Shown piece by piece: positions 46,370-57,676 of a stretch of DNA of 64,000 nucleotides. A program made the translations under genes and the position numbers. Each line of letters starts with the position of its first letter. The first letter of the stretch is position 1. Location of the stretch: NCBI GenBank assembly GCA_022225965.2, contig JAKJXP020000023.1, positions 1-64,000 of the forward strand, read 5' to 3'. Below the pieces are notes generated by a model. That model was not told the origin of the DNA and ran no database searches. It saw nothing but the letters and a program-made list of their open reading frames with translations. The stretch comes from Diatrype stigma. Taxonomy: Eukaryota; Ascomycota; Sordariomycetes; Xylariales; Diatrypaceae.

Positions 46370-47981
46370 CTAGGCATACTCAAAGCGATCGGGCACAACG
46401 AACGGCGCCACAAGCGTCCAGATGTACATGCAATAGCAGAGCCATGCGCTGACAATCTTGACCCAGCTAGCCCAGTATGTGCGGCCGACAGTGGCAAACC
46501 CATCCTCGTTCATGACCTCCTCGCCGCTCCACCCGGAGCAAAGCAGCGTGGCCACCCAGCAGGTGGCGAGGAAAAAGATGACATGGAAAACCGAGTAGTT
46601 ATACTGCGTACTCGATCGTTCATCGTCGTGGGGAGTGTTGCTGCCCCTGTCGTCATCCTCATCATCGTCTGACAGGAGGGCGTCTGCCGGCAGACTACCC
46701 TCTTCAACGGCTCGACGAAGGACCTCGGCTCTCATCTCACGCCGACCTGGTTGCTGTGTTACAAGGTCATGCTCGTAGGTATCGTCGTCGTCAGTAAGCT
46801 TTATGCGCTTGTTGTTACCCAAGCCAAGGCTTTGAGTCGCGGCTCGTGTCGTGGTATAAGCGACAGTCAACATCGTCACGATGGCGCCAATGACAACCGA
46901 AGTAGTGCGGGTTCCCTGGGCACGAACTAAAGGATTGCACTGCTTGTCATCCGGCTCCATCGACACGGCAGACATGGTGAGATAGGTGCAGTAAACGGCA
47001 ACCATCGCGGCTTGGGCCAGACCAGCCTTGGGATTGTACTCCTGGACCGTCGGGTGTACGGAGATAAATGAGATGACGATCCAGAAAATCAAGTTGATGG
47101 TGATAGCTGCTTGGTTCATCGCACAGTCGCCCTTAGCAAAGAAGATGTACTGAACGATGGTCATGGCTATTGAACCCAGATACATGCCCAAAGTAGAGCC
47201 GATAAGAACGGTCCTCCAGACGGCGGAATCAGTGTTTTCAATCTGCTCAAGACAATACTCGGCCCAGGTATGGGCGAGGTCGACCAAGAGGATGAGTCCG
47301 AGTATGAGGAAGGCCATCGCACCAAAAAAGGCGAAGTAGTTGCCCCAGACCATGAAGAACTCGTCGGGAATCAAGAAGGACAGGACTATGAAAGCCACCC
47401 AGGCGATGACTTTGGGCCCCCAGAACCCATTCTGTAAAGCGGCTCGCGGGTTCTTGGATGACGTGACACCGAAAAGCAGGCCGGCGAATATAAGATGGAA
47501 CAGGCCCAGGGCGAAGTTGATCCTGTGGACTGCGAGCCACCCGTAGCACTGGCCGTTTGGACAGTCGATCTTGACATAATCGAGCATAAGGTGTTGTAGC
47601 TTCTCGATGGCCCAAGGCGTAAGCATGATCCATGCCAATATAGAGTTGACGAGTAGGATTAGGGCATATGCGATACGGGTTGCGATACTGCGCAGAGACG
47701 CTGTCAGTAAACGTAGATGCACACTCCAGCCTATTGGGCTGTTGAGAAGTATAGGGAGGGTATAATCACCTGTTGCCGCATTTCCCACAGGCGCTGCAGA
47801 CCATAGAGCATGTCGCAGCACCGCAACAGCTAGCAGCGAAGGACACAACCTGTTGAAAGACGGAGCACTGTCAGTTGATGTCGACCAGGCTTCCAACTCC
47901 TGCTGTTAGTTCAGTGAGATCGCAACGTACAGTGCCTAAGCTGGGAACCGCCAGAAACGGAATGGAGAGTAGTGCACCCAT
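46370..47981 (-). CDS. TMS1: SERINC-family membrane protein (TMS1)
   Basis: CDS complement(46370..47687, 47770..47849, 47931..47981), 482 residues, ATG at 47981 (MGALLSIPFLAVPSLGT). Introns are 81 and 82 nt. SERINC/TDE1 proteins are ~10-11-pass membrane proteins, linked to serine incorporation into phosphatidylserine and sphingolipids or to lipid scrambling. The N-terminal Cys-rich signature SCCGAATCSMVCSACGKCGN spans residues ~22-41. It is followed by SIATRIAYALILLVNSILAW and by the conserved DCPNGQCYGWLAVHRINFAL. A long acidic hydrophilic loop (~355-425, with DDDDTYEHD and LSDDDEDDDRGS) precedes the last conserved pair of membrane segments (YSVFHVIFFLATCWVATLL and SWVKIVSAWLCYCMYIWTLV). The protein is full length for the family. 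It is divergent from the MFS gene. Confidence 0.95.
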
Positions 47982-49679
47982 GATGGTTGGTGCAACTAGT
48001 AGTGCGCCGTCAATAGAGGTTTACTCTCAGAGAGATCGATGTTCGTGGATGTCGGGTTGGGGAGTAGTATGAGGTTATTCTGGCAGGTCTGGATGGGATG
48101 ATGATGGCATGGCGAGGCGATGCGATGGGGTTGGCGGCTCCAATGCGCCTGGACTAACTACCGACCTACCGAGTTACAGGCCGAGTGACATACTACATAC
48201 ATACAACTACTGTTAACTACTGTAGTAGGTAGGTACCGGTAGTTAGTTGGCGGGTACCTAACTAAACCTCAGACAACACGTCAGCACGGACCAGCAACTT
48301 GGTAACAAGAAGGTCCCGTCTGGGAATGATTACGTAGCACTTCGTCGGAGCTTGAGCGCTTGCAAGCCGCTGTTGCAAAAGCGTACGAAATCAATGGAAC
48401 CAATCGACGCGCGGCGTCGTGGTCTACCAGCCTGCTTGCAGCGTCTCCTACAGCAAGGCACCTTACGTACATACATACTTACATACCTAGATATACATGT
48501 ATGTAGTGTATACCGATTTTCGGGACCATAGGGCTGCTGCGTGGAACATTAGAGGCAGCTATCTACTTATTAGTAGTAGGCGGCTTGGGAGCCCGTGAAA
48601 AGCAAAGATAGGGGTAGACCAGTAAAGTCTCATGAACAATCGACAACTCAAATGTCTTACTGAAGCAACATCATTTGACCTACTCGGTATTACCAAAGTA
48701 CACGGGAGTTGTTGGTTCGTACAATAAACCGGCAGAAACGCACGATGTCTGATTACCGATATCCTAACTAGAACTCGAGGTCCCTAACAGGCACGTACGT
48801 ATGTACGATACGTAGGAGGAACCTGAAGCTCCAGTTATCGGAGGCCCCTTGACAACGCAATGCTCGGCCATACGACGTACTGTACATACATACATACAGA
48901 GGTAAGTACTTCCGCCCCAATCACATAATGCCAATGCGAAACGAACTGAGTGAACGATCAACCCGGCTTGCGCGGTATGCAACACCTGCAACACCCGCAA
49001 CACCCGCAACCCGATAGGACAAGTTGCACAACCCCCAATCCGGAAACTAGAGGGGGCTGATAGCTACATACATGTACCTACATACCTAGCATGTGCATGG
49101 GAAATTGTCAACTGTCGCGAGAGATAGATAAGCTTCTGGTTACATAGTAGGAGGTAGGTAGTAGTGGTAGTCCTGTAGTCCTAACTAATAAGAGTCGACC
49201 ACGATCTTCACATAATTTTAGCAACCCCTTCCACGACCTGGACTCTGTGGTACACCTTCATTATCTTCCTTCTTGTCTACGTCTCCCTCACCGCGACCGA
49301 GAGTGATGAGAACGTTGAAGCGTCATAGTTACTATATTATAGTCTGTTTAGTTGAAGAGAACGTACCAACCTACTTAGACACGGTCTGAATCGCAAACGC
49401 ACTCTCCTGGTCCGACATCGCTACCTAATCTATCGCGAGAAACGAAACCGACAACCGACACTCCCTTGATCTTAACAACCTCATCGTCTGGCGTACTTAG
49501 CAAACTAGAATCCCGCGGAAACGCCTGCAATAGCAATCTGAGTTAAGCCCAACGGGGGCGCGTCTCATTGACAGTGTAGGCTGCTCGATAGGGAGAGTAG
49601 CCGACCCGATCGATATCGACTTAAACTTCCCATAAACTTCCCTCAAGACATGATTACCTCGAGTTAGAATATAGCCACC
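47982..49679. promoter_or_regulatory. Divergent promoter region TMS1 / MFS transporter
   Basis: This 1.7-kb spacer between head-to-head genes has TACATACATAC and TAGGTAGGTACC runs at 48190-48260 and 48466-48505, a CAACACCYGCAACACC repeat (48981-49012) and no supportable gene. Individual regulatory sites cannot be named. Confidence 0.45.
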
Positions 49680-51502
49680 ATGACATTAGATAACCAACTT
49701 TACAATGCCCGCATTGTGTCGAGCGTGGCTGCGACGGTCATATCTTTGGCCTGTGGCACCAATGTAAGGCCGACCGATATAGCATCACCACCTGCAGTTT
49801 GAACATTACCCCTGACACTTGATGGCAGTACGTCTATTCGGCATGGGCGCCCCAATTCGCCGACAAGCTCAACCTATCCGCCACCGAATCCAACCTCATC
49901 GGCCTGGCTGGCAACCTCGGCATGTACTCGATGGGGATACCGATAGGCGTGTTCGTTGATGGGAAAGGGCCGCGGCCCGCTGTGATACTGGGTGCCATCT
50001 TGCTCGCCGTTGGGTATTATCCATTACATTTGGCCTACAATGCTGGGAAGGGCTCTGTCGCTTGGATGTGCCTTGTCTCCTATCTTTCCGGCTTAGGAGG
50101 CTGTATGGCTTTCGCTGCGGCGATCAAAACCTCAGCTATCAACTGGCCACACCATCGCGGAACCGCGACTGCTTTTCCTCTCGCCGCCTTCGGGCTGAGC
50201 GCTTTCTTCTTTTCTATGGTCGGATCCATTTTCTTTCCCGGCACGACAGGAAGATTCCTGTTGGTCTTGACCTGTGGAACTTCCGGTCTCACAGTCCTTG
50301 GCTTTTTCTTCTTGCGCGTACTTCCGCCCCCGTCGCACCCGTCGCACTACCACGCGATCTCTCCTACCGACGACCCCGACATGATGGATTCCCAGGTGCT
50401 ACACCGAACAACCTCCCAGGAGTCTAAAAATCACCGCGCTGGTCGTGGCAACCCCAATGAACCTGGTATGTCGCCCAACAATGTCACCAACGCGGCCCGC
50501 GATACCTCAGATCTAGGGAACGAGGCTCCCACCACCCGCGAAACCCTTTCCCCCAATGCACACAGGCGACCAAGTGACGCCGAGGCAGCTGCCAGCACAG
50601 CTTCTACAGTAGCAGCGGAAGAGGCAGACGAGACGTCTTCTCTCGTGTCTCGATCTCGATCTTCCAGCGCCTCCTCCTTGCCGGGTGAAGTGTTAGTTCA
50701 GAGCAGTGTTGATATGGATCGTTCTCATCGTGTAGATATTCGGGGTGCTGCTCTTCTGAGCAACATTGAATTCTGGCAGCTATTCATCATCATGGGGATT
50801 CTCTCGGGAATTGGTCTTATGACCATCAAGTAAGTGACGTGAAACCCCACCAACTATGACGAAGCGTGTGATGGCTTATTATCATTATCTAGCAACATTG
50901 GGAATAGCGCTATAGCTCTCTGGAAGCACTACGACGACTCAATCGACGACAAAACGCTAGTCCTCCGGCAGCAACTACACGTTTCCATTCTTTCGCTCGG
51001 AAGCTTTGCAGGCCGACTTCTCAGCGGCGTTGGCTCTGACTTCCTCGTCAAGGTCCTGGGCGCCAGCCGCGTGTGGTGCCTTGTCATCGCCTCCGGGATC
51101 TTCTCGGTTGCCCAGCTGTGCGCGCTCAACATCGTCAACCCGAACTTCCTCGGTTTCGTGTCCGGGTTCAGCGGGCTCGGCTACGGCTTCCTCTTCGGCG
51201 TGTTCCCGTCCATCGTGGCAGAGTCGTTCGGCATCCACGGACTGAGCCAGAACTGGGGCGCCATGACCTTGTCGCCCGTGATCTCGAGCAACGTCTTCAA
51301 CCTGTTCTACGGCGCCGTGTTCGACAAGCACTCCATCGTCGAGCCGGACGGCAGCAGGTCTTGCGAGGAGGGGCTGGAGTGCTACCGGGCCGCCTACGTG
51401 GTGACGCTATGCGCGTGCGCCTTGGGGTTCGTGATCACGCTGCTGGTGATCCGCCACCAGTGGAAGTCCAGGCTGGCGGAGAAGCTGCACCCGAAGGACT
51501 AG
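49680..51502 (+). CDS. Nodulin-like MFS transporter (Mch1-related)
   Basis: CDS join(49680..49763, 49829..50829, 50893..51502), 564 residues. The introns (65 and 63 nt) are GT-AG, with CCTGAC upstream of the first acceptor. It has about twelve membrane segments. The N-terminus MTLDNQLYNARIVSSVAATV continues into YVYSAWAPQFADKLNL and ESNLIGLAGNLGMYSMGIPIG, the pattern of the nodulin-like/monocarboxylate-transporter-like MFS branch to which yeast Mch1 belongs. Halves are separated by an unusually long Ser/Thr/Glu-rich cytosolic loop (~195-330). The second half includes FWQLFIIMGILSGIGLMTIN, SLGSFAGRLLSGVGSDFLVK and GFVSGFSGLGYGFLFGVFPS. The substrate is unknown; yeast Mch1 is not a proven monocarboxylate carrier, and vacuolar membranes are the usual location. 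Confidence 0.9.
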
Positions 51503-51995
51503 ACCAAGCCGAAGCTACAGACATTCATTCCGTTTTTCTTCTTGTAGATTATTGTTTTCATCTCATTGCCCTAGAATCTTTGATATTGTGGGAGGGAGCG
51601 TTGTCGGGCGTAATGCTGGCGTTTCGGGGAGACATAGAACTAAAGAGATGGGAGTAGATGGGCGAAACTGCAGTTACCTGGCTCATCCAGGACCACAGGA
51701 TATGACATAGAGTGTCGCTGTGGAGCAAGTACGGCTTTGATTAATTATACCTTCTACGAGACTACTCTACGAAGGCCTTCGAAGTTGAACTAGCACACAT
51801 ATTCTCTATACTCATACCTACCTCTATACTATAAATTTATACGAAGTTGAATAACACCTCATGTCAGCCATGCGTCTGCCCATAAAGATAAAATCACCGA
51901 GCCACGCAGTCTTAGACTTGGAGCTATGATGTAGATGTTATCAGCCGGTATCATCGATTAACCAAAAGGGGCGGCGCGCGTGGGTGGGTATGCAT

Positions 51996-52028
<33 letters not shown>

Positions 52029-52496
52029 TCAACCAATTCGAATGTCAGTCAGCCAAACCTGTAGTTACCTAAGTACCTACGTTTAACTAGACTCGATTAC
52101 GGGAAAACCATCGGATATCAGATATAATCGATTTGCTCTACCGCAGTCCCGTGCAGTCCAGCTACCTACCAAGCCCTATTGTTTCTTTACAATTACACGA
52201 ATTCAATGCTACATCATCCATCCCATCGTCCGTCATCCGTCATCACCCAAGTTCATGCTCGTAAAGGCCCCATTCAGCATACAAGGCAAACCAGTCAATC
52301 AGCCAGCAACCCTCGCGCCCTCAAGTCCTCCTGGCCCTGCCGTGCCAGCCCCTTCCATCCATAGGTATCTCACGAACACGAACACACACACACGATCAAC
52401 TAACTCCACAAAGCCCTCGTCTTACTCACCTCCCTAAACCGTAAATATAAACTCCGCGTCGCGCAATCGTCCATCCCCGATCACCCTCTCCCCCGT
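51503..52496. other. Convergent spacer with A26 tract
   Basis: This 994-bp spacer holds the 3' ends of the MFS and four-TM genes. It contains an uninterrupted run of 26 A (52001-52026). The frames at 52179-52437 are short and Pro/Ser/Thr-biased. No gene is seen. Confidence 0.5.
52001..52026. repeat. Homopolymer A26
   Basis: Uninterrupted A tract between convergent genes. I see no target-site duplication or element body upstream that would make it a retroposon tail. Confidence 0.9.
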
Positions 52497-54913
52497 TCAC
52501 GTAGGCATCGAAGCCATGAACCCCTTCAGGATATTCCTCGAGTATCCGCCGCCCGTCTGCTGCGCAGCAGCCGGGCCCGCCAGCCCCTCCTCGGCAACCT
52601 TCCCGCTCACATTCCGCCTGTAGCTCCGGGGGCCGTAACCCCCATTCCCCGCGCTCCCCAAGTCGTAATAATCATGGCCGGACGAGACCTGGCGCGCCGA
52701 CCGCCGGGACCCCACCAGCATGACCGGCGGCGTCGCCGGCTTCAGGTCGCCGTACGGCCGCGCGTAGAACGCGTCCTCGGGCTGGATCGACGAGTCCCTA
52801 TTCCTCCCCAATCCCGATCCCGACCCGGCTCCGGCGGCCCGGTCGCCGGCCTTGGGCACCGACAGCTTGTACGCGCCACTGCTGGCCTCGTCCACGATGT
52901 CGCGGCTCCCGCTCGCGCTGCGCGCGTTCGGGTTGATGACGGACAGCGCGGCCGTGAGGGGCTGCCGGAACGGCGTCTTGGGCCGCGGCCGCTGCGGCGA
53001 CGGCGTGTTCTTCCGCCCCGTGTGCTTTATGGGCGGGTGCGCCCGCAGCGGGTCGGGGTACAGGCTCATGCGCCCTTCTCCCTCCCCGCCGGCTTCGTCG
53101 TCGTAATCCGACTCGTCCTCGTCGTAGGAGTCGGAGAGCTGCTCGTACCGTCTGTCCGGGCCCATCGTGGCCGTGGCCTTGTGATTCTCGCGGTCCGACT
53201 CGTCCGAGTCCGAGTCGAACGGGTTGTCGTACGGTTGCAGAATGGCTGCGTATGCTATGGCGTTACTTCGTGGCTTTTCTTCTTGCTGCTGTTTCTCCTC
53301 CTCCTCCGCGGCTCGCAACCGCTCTTGCGTGCGTCCGACGAGCGAGTCCGACGCGTACCACGTCTCCGTGAACCGCGGGGTCCTGGGACCGCCGGTGGTC
53401 GGCGTCGAGGGCTTGCTGCTGCTGCTGCTGCTGCTGCTGTTGATGTTATAGAGCGACTGCGAGCCGGCGATGCTAGCGGGTCGGGACGTCACCAGCGGCA
53501 ACGGCACGGGATCGTGGAGCGGGATCTCGGCGTAGCTGCCCCTCTGCTGCCGCGACGGCGGCGGCGGCGCAGACATGCGCTTCGCGTTGGTGTTTGCGCT
53601 CGCGGGGCTGCCTTTGCCCGGCAGGATCTGGTACTGGCGGCTGGGGAGGTCGGCGCGCGAGTCGCGCTTCGCGTTCGGGGTGGTAGGGGAGGTCAGCGTC
53701 GCCGACGAGGCGAACGACTCCTTCGACCCGGTCCGCGTGTGCATGAACGGGATGCTCGGCGGCCGCACCGCCAGGTCCTCGTACGGCGCGCCGGAGCGCC
53801 GCTGCTCCTCCAGGCGCGTCGAGATGCGCTTCGTGTTGCTGCTGCTGCCGTCCGCGATCGACTCCCAGGAGGCCACCGTCGTCGCGACCGACGACTTGTT
53901 GCGCTTGTGCGCGCGCCGCGTCAGGTGGTCCTCCAGCGGGTTCAGGTCCGGCGGCATGCGCGCGATCCTGCGGAACATGAGCGCCAGGTAGGTCGACACG
54001 CCCAGCGAGGCCGCGTGCAGCCCGGCGGCGCCCACGAGCGCCCAGTACTCGGCCGGCACGAGGACCGTGGCCGCGAGGCCCTGGCCCTCGCTGCCGCTCT
54101 TCAGGAGCGTCGCCCACTCGCCCCCCTGGCTGTGCACTACCACCGCCCCGAACGCGTACAGGCCGGTCGCCGCGGCGTCGTGCACCGCGGAGAAGAGCTG
54201 GTATGCGGCTGAGGAGGCCGGCGGGCGCTCTCGCGCGGGCCGCGCGTGGTGGTATAGCGAGTAGATGCAGCTGATGGCGACTACGCCGGGCTGTTCGTTT
54301 GTTGTTAGTGAGAGAACACGGGCTTGGTCATTGGGGTTTTTGGGGTTTTCGGGAATTCCGCGCGGGATATTCTAGGAGAGGGGGGGGAAGGGGGAGGGAG
54401 CATGTGCTGGGCAAGCAATTACTACGTACCACAATTCTCATCACCCAGACAAGCTCGGGCTGGACGTTGGAAATCAAAATCATAAGCGCAACCAGACCGA
54501 GACCTGCGACGAGCTCAAGGGAGCGGAGGCCCAGCTGCAGGTATCGCGTCCATCGAATCCACCATTTGGTCGTGCCGCTCATGGGCCGGAACGTCGAGGT
54601 TCGGCCAGAGGGGACTTGGTGCGCACTATAGATCACGGATCATCAGATCGTTGCATTAGTCAGTGAACTCAAGCCACAGGCCACATCTCGACGCTCGACG
54701 CTCGGATCGGTATGTGACCTCCAACCCGGGGGAGATGCGGTTCACTTACTCGGGATGCCGGCCGAAAGCGACAAGCGGCCCCTTCACCTTGGGCTTTCTC
54801 GGCTTCGGCTCCCAGCTCGCCCTCGTCACGGCCTTGGGATCGAATTCCTTCTCTGGGAACTGACTGCTGCTCCTCACGGCATCGTACATGAACGGCTCTT
54901 GGGAACCCCCCAT
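52497..54913 (-). CDS. Four-TM membrane protein with long disordered tail
   Basis: CDS complement(52497..54290, 54430..54625, 54750..54913), 717 residues. Introns are 139 and 124 nt (GTACGT...CACTAACAAC...ACAG; GTAAGT...CTATAG). The first exon reads MGGSQEPFMYDAVRSSS and then KEFDPKAVTRASW and GPLVAFGRHP. This short conserved N-terminal motif set is known from uncharacterised Pezizomycotina membrane proteins (recalled, not searched). Hydrophobic segments lie at about 85-107, 112-134, 152-171 and 200-226, a MARVEL-like four-helix layout. Residues ~230-717 are disordered, Ser/Pro/Arg-rich, with acidic clusters (DSDSDESD, YDEDESDYDDE) and many basic/SP sites suggesting phosphorylation. The function is unknown. 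The product is probably at the plasma membrane or in the endomembrane system. Very GC-rich codons create a 512-codon spurious frame on the plus strand. Confidence 0.85.
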
Positions 54914-55689
54914 CTCGCACGCTCCGGACTGCGCGGGGCAGCACGATTCAGTCAGTGCAGGTGGATCGGATCGGATCGGATCTCTTTAGTTAGTCGCAGC
55001 CCACAGGTTGATGATGGATACTCTTCTTTCTTCCTCGAGGGAGTTTGATTTGTTTGGTTCGAATGCGCTGTTCAAAGAACCAGACAGATCTACAACTTAA
55101 CATATGTAGGAAGAGGCGACATATGCCAGTCAACAGACGTGCATAGGTAGGTAGGTTTGCGCGAGGGCTGTGGTTGGTCGGGTATAAGTGTGGGATGATG
55201 ATGTTAGTCAGGTACTGTTAGGATCAGCTGTGTTGACCCAGCAACCATCTGCGGCAGCATCTGCGGCAACAGCCCCCTCCTCCTGCAGCCAAGGTGGGGT
55301 GCTTGCATGGGCTGTGTGCAGGTGTCCTGTAGATTGTCACATACGACAGCTCAACTACTCCGTCTCCGTAGGACAGATCAACACACACGGAACCTTAGGA
55401 AATGAAATCGTGATCCATTAAATCCCTGCTACTGCTAGATAACTACAGTATTAGTTCGTGTTTGGTAGGTGATCAATAACTTCTCACAGTGCCTATAGAA
55501 CTAGGTATGCACATATTATGGTAGGTTAACCTCGGACTTTAAAGTAGGAAATCCAGCGGGCTCCGAAAACATAAAACTTGGCCGATTAGATAATGTAAAT
55601 ATGACACTTTCTCATGTAATGACATCACCCTCTACCATGCGCTTAAACCTCTACAACCATAAATCCTGTACCTGGTTAAGAGGCACGCC
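54914..55689. promoter_or_regulatory. Divergent promoter region, four-TM gene / ARH1
   Basis: This 776-bp spacer between head-to-head starts contains a GGATC repeat at 54964-54980 (GGATCGGATCGGATCGGATC) near the four-TM start and an AT-rich half towards ARH1. No gene is supportable. Confidence 0.45.
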
Positions 55690-57552
55690 ATGTCTTTTGT
55701 CGCCCAGTCCTGGCTGTGTCGTGCATGCAGACGCAGAGTGTTGGGCGGTAGCCATACTAGAGTTTCGCCCCAGTCCGTCATTTTGAACCCCGGTTCCAGC
55801 TCCGGCTCCTTTTATTCGACAGCAGCAGCCGGCAGAGAGAATGACAGGCCGTTCCGGATGGCCGTGGTCGGCTCCGGCCCCGCGGGCTTCTACACGGCCT
55901 ACCGGGTCATGTCTAAGATACCAAGCGCCAAAGTCGACATGTTCGAGGCATTGCCCGTGCCTTTCGGGCTCGTGAGATTTGGGGTCGCGCCCGATCACCC
56001 CGAGGTCAAGGTGAGGAAGGAAATATCCGTCCTATTCATTCTATGTATATGCGCATAAACAACCCGCCCGCACACCCTTGCTGTCCGAAACAACGTGAAT
56101 ATTTGTTAATTAGCTGCTTACTTTTTCACGTCCTTGGTAATCTCTATATAGAATTGCCAGGAGAAGTTCGAAGAGGTCGCCAGCTCGCCTAACTTTACCT
56201 TCGTGGGGAACGTCTCGGTAGGTGACCCGGATGGCCACTTTGACGGCTGTACGATCCCGCTCCGGTCGGTGCTGCGCCACTACGACGCCGTGGTGTTCGC
56301 CTACGGTGCGTCCCGGGACCGGAGGCTCGGCGTGCCCGGCGAGGCGGAGCTGCGGGGCATCTACTCGGCGCGCGAGTTCGTCGGCTGGTACAACGGCCTG
56401 CCCGAGTACGCGGGCCTGGACCCGGACCTGACCCGGGGCGACGAGGCCGTCGTCATAGGCCAGGGCAACGTCGCGCTCGACGTCGCCCGCATGCTCCTCG
56501 AGAACGTCGACGTCCTCCGCAAGTCCGACATCACCGAGGCGGCCCTCGAGACCCTCTCTAAGAGCCGCATCAAGCGCGTGCATGTCGTGGGGAGGAGAGG
56601 CCCCATGCAGGTGAGGATAATCCTCCCCCCCCCCCCTTCACCTACTCTCGCATGACATGCGCCAAAGGCGTCAGGGGAGAGCAAAACACGCTAACAGCAA
56701 ATTCTCTCATCTACATAGGCGGCTTTCACGATCAAAGAAATCCGAGAGCTGATGAAGCTCCACGGCGTCGGGTTCCACCCGGTCGACATGGCGCTCCTGC
56801 CGGACGAGATCTCGAAGCTGCCCCGCGCCCGCCGGCGGCTGATGGAGATGATGGTGAAGGGCTCGGCGGCCAAGGTCGGGGGCGAAGAGGCGGCCGCCTC
56901 GGCCTCGTGGTCGCTCGACTACTGCCTGTCGCCGGCCGAGTTCCTGGGAGACGCGGACGGCCACGTGCGCGCCACCGTCTTCGAGCGGACGGTCCTGGCC
57001 GCGCCGTTCGACCCGGCCTCGAGCGTGACCGGCACCGGCGAGAAAGTGGAGATCCCCTCGGCCGTCGCGTTCCGGTCTATCGGCTACAAGTCCGTGGCGC
57101 TCCCCGGGTTCGCCGAGGCGGGGATCCTGTTCGATGATCGGAAGGGCGTTATTGGGAACGATGGCATGGGCCGCGTGTTGCAGAGGCGAGAAGGAGAAGG
57201 AGGAGGTGCCGGTACCGAGTCGCAGATATTGCCTCTCCCCGGTGTCTACTGCGCGGGCTGGGTGAAGCGCGGCCCGACGGGCGTTATTGCCTCGACGATG
57301 GAGGACGCGTTCTCGACTGGAGATGCGATCGCTGCGGATTGGAACTCGGGGGCTTCGTTTTTGGCTAAAGACGGTTCTGCCGCAGGCTGGGATGGCCTGC
57401 GGACCGAGGTAGACAATCGTCGCAATTGCAGGGTCATTACGTGGGACGACTGGCGTAAGATCGACAAGGCAGAGAGGGAGAGAGGTCTACGGCTGGGAAA
57501 AGAAAGAGAGAAATTCACGAGCACGAGCGAGATGCTGTCCGCTGTACAATAG
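55690..57552 (+). CDS. ARH1: Mitochondrial NADPH:adrenodoxin/ferredoxin oxidoreductase
   Basis: CDS join(55690..56010, 56152..56610, 56719..57552), 537 residues. All introns are phase 0. Arh1 passes electrons from NADPH to the mitochondrial ferredoxin Yah1 for Fe-S cluster assembly and heme A/coenzyme Q synthesis. An Arg/Ser-rich presequence (~1-50) precedes the FAD Rossmann motif MAVVGSGPAGFYTAY and the family signature EALPVPFGLVRFGVAPDHPE. Exon 2 carries NFTFVGNVSVG and the NADP-binding segment AVVIGQGNVALDVARMLL. VVGRRGPMQ/AAFTIKEIREL crosses the last splice and supplies the NADP phosphate-binding arginines. The C-terminal FAD contact is GVYCAGWVKRGPTGVIASTM. The length is slightly above yeast Arh1. 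Intron 2 contains an 11-C run near its donor. Convergent with the ETF alpha gene. Confidence 0.95.
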
Positions 57553-57676
57553 TGCGGCAGATACAGATGCAAATACAGACGTATAAACACGGATATCATT
57601 CCCAGTCACTAATCTCTATTCTATATATGGATATATCTTGTAACAAGTTTGCGACTATATTTTTTATTTGATTTAA

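Noticed and set aside
52674..54212. 512-codon open frame on the plus strand
   Set aside because: It is the antisense shadow of the GC3-rich four-TM gene. Its product is an Arg/Val/Gly-rich jumble with no domains.
54430..54636. Start of the four-TM protein at the exon-2 GTG (54636) or internal ATG (54582)
   Set aside because: An upstream exon (54750..54913) with a proper ATG and a GTAAGT donor joins in frame and supplies the N-terminal motif set KEFDPKAVTRASW.
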